A stretch of 41,463 nucleotides of DNA from Hypholoma sublateritium FD-334 SS-4 (lineage: Eukaryota; Basidiomycota; Agaricomycetes; Agaricales; Strophariaceae). Positions 36,717-41,463 of this stretch are shown piece by piece (the stretch's first letter is position 1; the number at the start of each line of letters is the position of its first letter). The translations under genes were made by a program, and so were the position numbers. Below the pieces are notes generated by a model. It did not search any database and was not told the DNA's origin. It worked only from the letters and a program-made list of their open reading frames with translations. The DNA lies in NCBI GenBank assembly GCA_000827495.1, contig KN817568.1, forward strand, positions 231,161-272,623. The letters run 5' to 3'.

Positions 36717-36724
36717 TATAAAAA
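36717..36724 (+). promoter_or_regulatory. TATA box of the DUF6534-like gene
   Basis: TATAAAAA lies 93 nt upstream of the ATG at 36810, preceded by pyrimidine-rich DNA. The placement is good for an RNA polymerase II promoter with a short leader. Confidence 0.5.
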
Positions 36725-36809
36725 TGAGCCTGCGCTCCTCATCGTTCCGGCTCGCACTCCCCTTCACTCTCTCCGCCCGACTCGTTTCCATTGGCTTTTT
36801 GGAGTACCG

Positions 36810-38352
36810 ATGGCGACCATGCAAAATACGTTCGGCGCGCTCGAGATCGGCGCCACCGTGTCCGTGTTCCTCTTCGGCGTCGCGACTCTTCAAGTACATG
36901 TGTACTTCACGCGCTTCCCCGACGACCGGCGGTACTTCAAGGCGCTCGTACGTGTTGATTCTACCTCTTGTACGGCCATTTATCCCTGTGTCTGCTTTTC
37001 GCGCACACTCAGGTCGCGGGTGTCTGGTGATTCCGCATTCCAAGTGCCCGCCGGAGCTTCTGCTGATAGGAAATAATTTTTTATTCAGGCTTCTCGAGCT
37101 TGGCCACACCATAGCAGTGGCATACGAGCTGTACCGTACCACGATCCTGCTATACGACGCCCCCAACGTGGAGATGATGCCGCACCCCGCGCTGGGCGCC
37201 GTGATCATCCTCGGCGCGTACATCGCGACCCTCACCCAGGTGCGCCGCCCGCGCTCTGTCCCCACCACAAACGCACGCACTACTAATCACACCCCACGCG
37301 CAGATCTTCTTTTGTTATAGACTGTACACCGTCCTCCCCCCGCCGCTGCGCCCCATCGGGCCCGCGACGGCGCTCGCCTCCACCGCGCGCAGCGTGCTCG
37401 TCACCTACGCCGGCGCGGTGGCGATCAGCGCCCCGTCGTACGCCGCGTTCGTCGCGCGGATGCACCGGTGGGTGACGGTGCTGCTCGCGCTGGGCGCGGC
37501 GATCGACGTCGTCATCGCTGGGGCGATGGTCTACTTCCTGCTCACGAAGCGCGAGCGGACGCACATGCGCACGGTGCGCCTTATCGACCGCCTGATTGCG
37601 TTTACGCTGCGCACGGGGCTCGTTACGAGGTGCGCGGGGGGCTTTGGTTCGTGTGTCCTTGTTCGCTGACTGGGGGGGGGCAGTATGGCTGCTGTTTCTG
37701 TGATCGTCGTTGTATGTTATCTCTCACTCTTTGTTTTCACCGCGCTGACGCCGTGCAGTATAAAGTCATGCCTTCGAACTGTGAGGAGCTCCTCCATCGT
37801 TCCGCACGCCGCTGACATATCTCTTCGCAGTGGTCTTCCTCGCTGTGTACACCTCTTTTTCCAAGCGTGCGCACCGATCCTCTTTATCCCCATGCCTAAC
37901 TCTAAATATCCCCCCACTACCAGTGTACACGAATTCCCTCCTCTTCAGGTGTGCCGTTGTCCCATTCCGCCGCGTGCTACGCAGCCCCACTGACTATACG
38001 CGTCCCCCCCATATAGCTTCAACTCGCGCGTGTCGCCGCACGACTCCTCCCCAGCCTCCGTCTCCGCCATCGACATCCTACACCGCCCCGACGCGCACGC
38101 GCGCGTCCCCTTCTCCGCGCACAGCGCCCTCTCGCTCCCCGTACGTCCACCCCCTTCCGCTCACTTCCATGCGCTCGCTTCGTTTTGGCACGCGTGCTTA
38201 CTCCGAACCTGCAGTTTAATACCGCCAACGCCATCGCCGTCGAGATGAAGACCGCCACTGAGTTTCGCACGGACGACGCGCAGCTCGAGCGCATCGTGCG
38301 GCTTGAGCGCGGGGACGGCGCGGGGCCTGATTTTGTGGGCAGGAAGCGCTAA
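36810..38352 (+). CDS. DUF6534-type seven-helix membrane protein, ten exons
   Basis: Exons 36810-36947, 37013-37026, 37089-37239, 37304-37629, 37684-37711, 37759-37780, 37831-37866, 37924-37948, 38017-38140 and 38215-38352 close in phase to 333 residues. All nine introns (47-74 nt) are GT-AG. Hydrophobic helices are visible near 8-30, 48-66, 92-112, 130-150, 160-185, 208-226 and 232-248. The family text is clear: Leu-Glu-Leu-Gly-His-Thr-Ile, Phe-Phe-Cys-Tyr-Arg-Leu-Tyr, Thr-Gly-Leu-Val-Thr-Ser, and the closing Leu-Tyr-Thr-Asn-Ser-Leu-Leu-Phe-Ser-Phe-Asn-Ser-Arg. These proteins are abundant in Agaricomycetes and sit in membranes; their function is unknown, though a receptor-like role has been suggested from the topology. 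A cytosolic tail of about 80 residues follows. Exon 2 is only 14 nt, and skipping it would break the frame. Confidence 0.9.
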
Positions 38353-38898
38353 CGCTATACGATGCTAGCCGCGGATCTCCCGCGCGTGCGCGCTCCATGT
38401 CCTCGCGCATATAAGCCCGTCGGGCGGAGTGGACGAGTGATGTATATATACTTATTTAATGTCAGAATGGGGCCGAATCATAGAGACCTGGAATGTACTG
38501 CATGGTAATTGTTATCTGAATCGTCGGAGGCAACGTTACTTCATGCACTTGTGTGCGAGTCTCGTGCGGCAGGAAGCTTTTCTCTGCGCAGATGTCAGGA
38601 CTGGTATATGGGTGCCCGTTATTTCATTCTTTTTCTACTTATGCCTTCCTTCAAAATAGGGACGTTTACATTTGGGCGCAGCTGTGGCCGAGTTGGCCGA
38701 ATATGTTGGATGTCCGCCTATGTCCGCCGGTTGCTACCGTGTGCCCGTGCCCAACGCGTGCCCATCATGCAACGTTTGCGGTCGAACGGCACTGGGCAGT
38801 CTGCTCGTCGTCTTCCGCCTTCACTAGCACTTGACTGGCACTCCGCATCCGACAATTTCAGCGATTCTCCATCTTTCAGAGCGACCAATTTATCCAGA
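38353..38898. other. Spacer between the membrane-protein and F-box genes
   Basis: It contains TATATATAC at about 38442-38450 and no other clear signal. The F-box frame is open upstream of 38899, so a longer start (for example 38764) cannot be excluded. Confidence 0.4.
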
Positions 38899-40458
38899 AT
38901 GACGGTAAACCCAGCATCCACCCCTATCATCCATAGCCTCAACGACGACATCTTGTTATGTATATTTAGAATGAATGGTGACATGTTCTCCGACGAACAG
39001 GCTCTGCATACAACCCGCATCGCATCGCAGGTATGCCAGTACTGGCGCAGCTTGATGCTTGGTGCACCGACACTGTGGGCAAGACTGATTGACGTGTGCC
39101 GCATATCTCACCCCTGGAGCGGCGAATGGGCCGCCGAGCTCATTCGAAGAAGCGGTGCCGCACCGCTGTGGATCAGAGCAGACAGTCTGGACCACCCATC
39201 GGCAAATTTCGTGAAAGTCTCCTTCCATGTCATCGTTAACCACTGGCATCGAATCCAGAAACTATTCATACGCACGGAATTATCCGCNCCCTTGTCTACC
39301 TGGCTGGCTTTGGGCTTCCCTGCACCGCAACTGGAAACGTTCGACGTCACGATCGTCTATAATCCCACCGCAGTGGGTAATCAAAAAGCTCCAGCTACGC
39401 CTCTCTTTGGCGGTCACGCACCTATGCTGCGGAGTTTTCGCTTCTATCGCCAAGCTGTTGATCAGCAGGCGTCATGGCTGTCCCATCTTCATTCCATCCA
39501 ACTCGATCGCGCGTACAATATCCGTGATGCACTCGTAATACTCTCGGTCATGCCCATGCTTCAGGAATTGAAAATTTTGGACACCCTCAACGGCGCTATA
39601 CCCTCNTCCCAATCCAAAGTGTCTCTTCCNCACCTAAAANATTTCGAGTACATAGGCCACCCTCAGCTATGCANCATGCTCCTGGATCATCATTTAGANA
39701 TTCCCCTGGGCTGCTCGNTGAAAATAAGCATTGCTGACATNTTCCACGATCAAGGTTTTGCAGAGACGCAGGATCAAATTATTTCTAGTATAAACACATT
39801 TATCCGTTACGCCCAGCACTTTCTGCAGTCAAAGACATGCAACATTATTCACCTCGAATACAACCCAGGTTTCTCCATCGCCTTGAAAGGCGAAACTACG
39901 TTCCCGGCTGGATTTATGTATAGCATAACCATCCAGTTATTCGATGCTCACGCTTTGAATCGGCCTCAAACAATCCTGAAGAAATTCGCGCTGGTGGATT
40001 TCTCAGGTGTTTCGAAATTCCATTTGGGCACCGAAGGTCCATTGGATCCGTCTTTCGCATCCTTTTTTAGCAGCCTTCCATTTATAGACACCATCTGCGT
40101 CAACAGGGCATCACTCGAACATATAATGGTTCTCCAAGATAAAATAAACGGTACAAAAGAAGCAAGCGTAATATTCCCCGCCCTTCAAGTCCTCAAGTTT
40201 ATCTTTAACACGCGCGACTTCAATCCAAATACCGTTCGGCCCAAATTTGAAGTTGCGATGAAGTTCATTCTATCGAGAATTGAAAACGGCCATCCAATTG
40301 AAGTGCTAGACCTGACAAAGCATTTACCTCTCGATTCCTCACTCGATTTGGGCGCGCTAGCAGAGCTCAAGGGCTTGAAGGTGCTATATGAATGCTGGCG
40401 AGGGATAGGGACCTTTGAATTTATATGCGGCGACGGTGATAGCTTACGCATTATCTAA
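38899..40458 (+). CDS. F-box protein, single exon, with scattered Ns
   Basis: From ATG 38899 a 519-residue frame runs to TAA 40458. Residues 10-70 form a typical agaricomycete F-box: Ile-His-Ser-Leu-Asn-Asp-Asp-Ile-Leu-Leu-Cys-Ile-Phe, then Ile-Ala-Ser-Gln-Val-Cys-Gln-Tyr-Trp-Arg and Ala-Pro-Thr-Leu-Trp-Ala. The Trp-Arg and Pro-Thr-Leu-Trp markers are standard for this superfamily, which links Skp1 to substrates in SCF ligases. The rest is Leu-rich, with beta-alpha periodicity like degenerate LRRs (about 110-500). Eight Ns lie at 39288-39741, yet the frame survives, so they are base-call ambiguities. The frame also extends upstream of the chosen ATG; 38899 is preferred because it sits just before the F-box, as in homologues. 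It is not closely related to the other F-box genes in the window. Confidence 0.85.
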   Translation: MTVNPASTPIIHSLNDDILLCIFRMNGDMFSDEQALHTTRIASQVCQYWRSLMLGAPTLWARLIDVCRISHPWSGEWAAELIRRSGAAPLWIRADSLDHPSANFVKVSFHVIVNHWHRIQKLFIRTELSXPLSTWLALGFPAPQLETFDVTIVYNPTAVGNQKAPATPLFGGHAPMLRSFRFYRQAVDQQASWLSHLHSIQLDRAYNIRDALVILSVMPMLQELKILDTLNGAIPXSQSKVSLXHLKXFEYIGHPQLCXMLLDHHLXIPLGCSXKISIADXFHDQGFAETQDQIISSINTFIRYAQHFLQSKTCNIIHLEYNPGFSIALKGETTFPAGFMYSITIQLFDAHALNRPQTILKKFALVDFSGVSKFHLGTEGPLDPSFASFFSSLPFIDTICVNRASLEHIMVLQDKINGTKEASVIFPALQVLKFIFNTRDFNPNTVRPKFEVAMKFILSRIENGHPIEVLDLTKHLPLDSSLDLGALAELKGLKVLYECWRGIGTFEFICGDGDSLRII

Positions 40459-40945
40459 AATTTAAAACCTTCGTTACAAAATGTATTCAAATAGTATTAT
40501 AGGCTTGTAGCGCATGTGTTTTCCACAATTCTGCGCTTCCTCCTGCTTCCGATTCGACAATCAATGAATGAGGTGGTGGGTGTTCTCCATCACTGGCCTG
40601 CGCACATCGCCGTTCGCGCTCATGGGGCTGGACACCACCAGGTCCCGTGCACGTCGCGTGTCCGGCATCCCCGCCAATGCACTTGCAGTATCCGTTGCGC
40701 CACGTTCATGGTCACCCTTAATCAAATCAAATGCGCCGACGATGTCCTGCATGCAGTGACAAACAACACGCGATATGGCCATAAATTGCAGGATATAGGC
40801 TTGTGGCAGTGCAGGGGACCTGGTGGTTTCCGCCCCCGTGAGCGCGACCGGCGATGTGCGCAGACCGGCCGGTGAGGGAGAAGATCCACTATCTATATTA
40901 AAGGTGCGTTGAACCCTACAACGCAAACCCCCAAATCTTGATTTG
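40459..40945. other. Spacer holding an imperfect hairpin
   Basis: AT-rich to about 40560, then the hairpin repeat listed separately. Short frames on both strands mirror each other because of the inverted repeat. Confidence 0.4.
40588..40876. repeat. Imperfect inverted repeat, arms ~70 bp, loop ~150 bp
   Basis: The arm 40588-40657 matches the reverse complement of about 40807-40876. Shared blocks include CTGCGCACATCGCCG, TCGCGCTCA and ACCACCAGGTCCC, with scattered mismatches. The pair could fold as a long hairpin if transcribed. Confidence 0.7.
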
Positions 40946-41372
40946 AGGCATGCTCAACAACCACTGGGTATTTTCCCANGAAACTTGGCAGGAGGAGGCA
41001 TGCCATATATAGTAATAGGCATGCCACAAAATTACATAAGCATGCCACTTGCTACTGGCGGTACAGCCGGTTCACATGTATATTGAGGCATGCTCCCACG
41101 GTAGGTGTGGGAATATGATGGCTTGGGCATATTTGGAAAATAGACATAAACAGCTTTTGGCATGCCTAGTTTTGAAGCTAAACGGATCAAAACTGATAGA
41201 GATACGGCTGTCAGAAGATAGGTAATTTGGTGCATTTGCGTAAATAGCTGATTTACCCACACTTCCAGGTGGCATGCCATTACCATATATAGGCATGCCA
41301 ATGGACCCTGATTTATAGAGTATTTAGCAAAAAAAATTAGGGCAATCGGTCCAGTGGTTGTTGAGCATGCCT
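40946..41372. mobile_element. MITE-like element with 22-bp terminal inverted repeats
   Basis: The left end, 40946-40967, begins AGGCATGCTCAACAACC. The right end, 41351-41372, is its exact reverse complement over 22 bp. The 427-bp interior is AT-rich, encodes nothing credible, and is studded with GGCATGCC or close variants at about 40997, 41018, 41039, 41087, 41159, 41271 and 41292. Dense palindromes inside terminal repeats suggest binding sites for a transposase supplied in trans. I see no clear target-site duplication (flanks ...TTGATTTG and TTAATGAA...), so the superfamily is open. Confidence 0.72.
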
Positions 41373-41463
41373 TTAATGAAGTAATTGTACTAGGAGGAGC
41401 ACATCGTATATCGTGCCACTCAACTTAGCCTATGTAAAAAAGAACTACATATCTGCATGCTTT

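Noticed and set aside
36724..37320. 198-codon forward frame overlapping the membrane-protein gene
   Set aside because: It reads through three introns in the wrong frame. The spliced model restores all family motifs.
38680..38790. tRNA-like A-box (GTGGCCGAGTTGGC)
   Set aside because: No matching acceptor stem and no proper GGTTCGAATCC B-box at the right distance.

Overview
The window looks like nuclear DNA of a mushroom-forming basidiomycete (Agaricomycete). Coding exons are broken by short GT-AG introns (mostly 46-76 nt), often with visible CTNAC-like branch sites. The gene content is typical of that group: a DUF6534-type seven-helix membrane protein, several F-box proteins, the tail of a NACHT-type NTPase, an SR-protein kinase, and Ty1/copia and MITE-like elements. 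Scattered single Ns point to a draft assembly. Exon joins were worked out by hand from splice signals and reading-frame closure, with no transcript data.

Layout. 1-567: 5' end of a leftward copia retrotransposon (gag start, tRNA-type primer site, LTR with TATA box), abutting the 3' part of a NACHT-type gene (591-1705). About 1690-5075: left arm of a large inverted duplication, with a decayed F-box gene and a small two-exon hypothetical gene. 5181-8032: GC-rich, gene-poor DNA. 8079-9530: intact single-exon F-box gene. 9816-10853 (-): five-exon gene for a double AN1 zinc-finger protein like Cuz1/ZFAND1. 10854-17278: mostly no recognisable gene; its GC-rich right half is probably the long upstream region of a C2H2 transcription factor (17279-20009), which is rich in Gln, His and Gly repeats. 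20010-22563: no gene seen. 22564-25855 (-): multi-exon, disordered coiled-coil protein with a problematic 5' end. 28257-31225 (-): SRPK/Sky1/Dsk1-type SR-protein kinase. About 31320-34675: right arm of the inverted duplication, with the intact F-box copy (32120-33608, -) and a start-less copy of the small gene. 36810-38352: ten-exon DUF6534-like membrane protein, including a 14-nt microexon. 38899-40458: another F-box protein. 40588-41372: an imperfect hairpin repeat, then a 427-bp non-autonomous element with 22-bp terminal inverted repeats and many GGCATGCC palindromes.

The genes do not form an operon-like pathway. The housekeeping or regulatory genes (AN1 protein, C2H2 factor, coiled-coil protein, SRPK) sit in the core between the two inverted arms. 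The arms and outer flanks carry fast-evolving F-box, NACHT and transposon material. The main structural feature is the inverted duplication, whose arms have decayed reciprocally.
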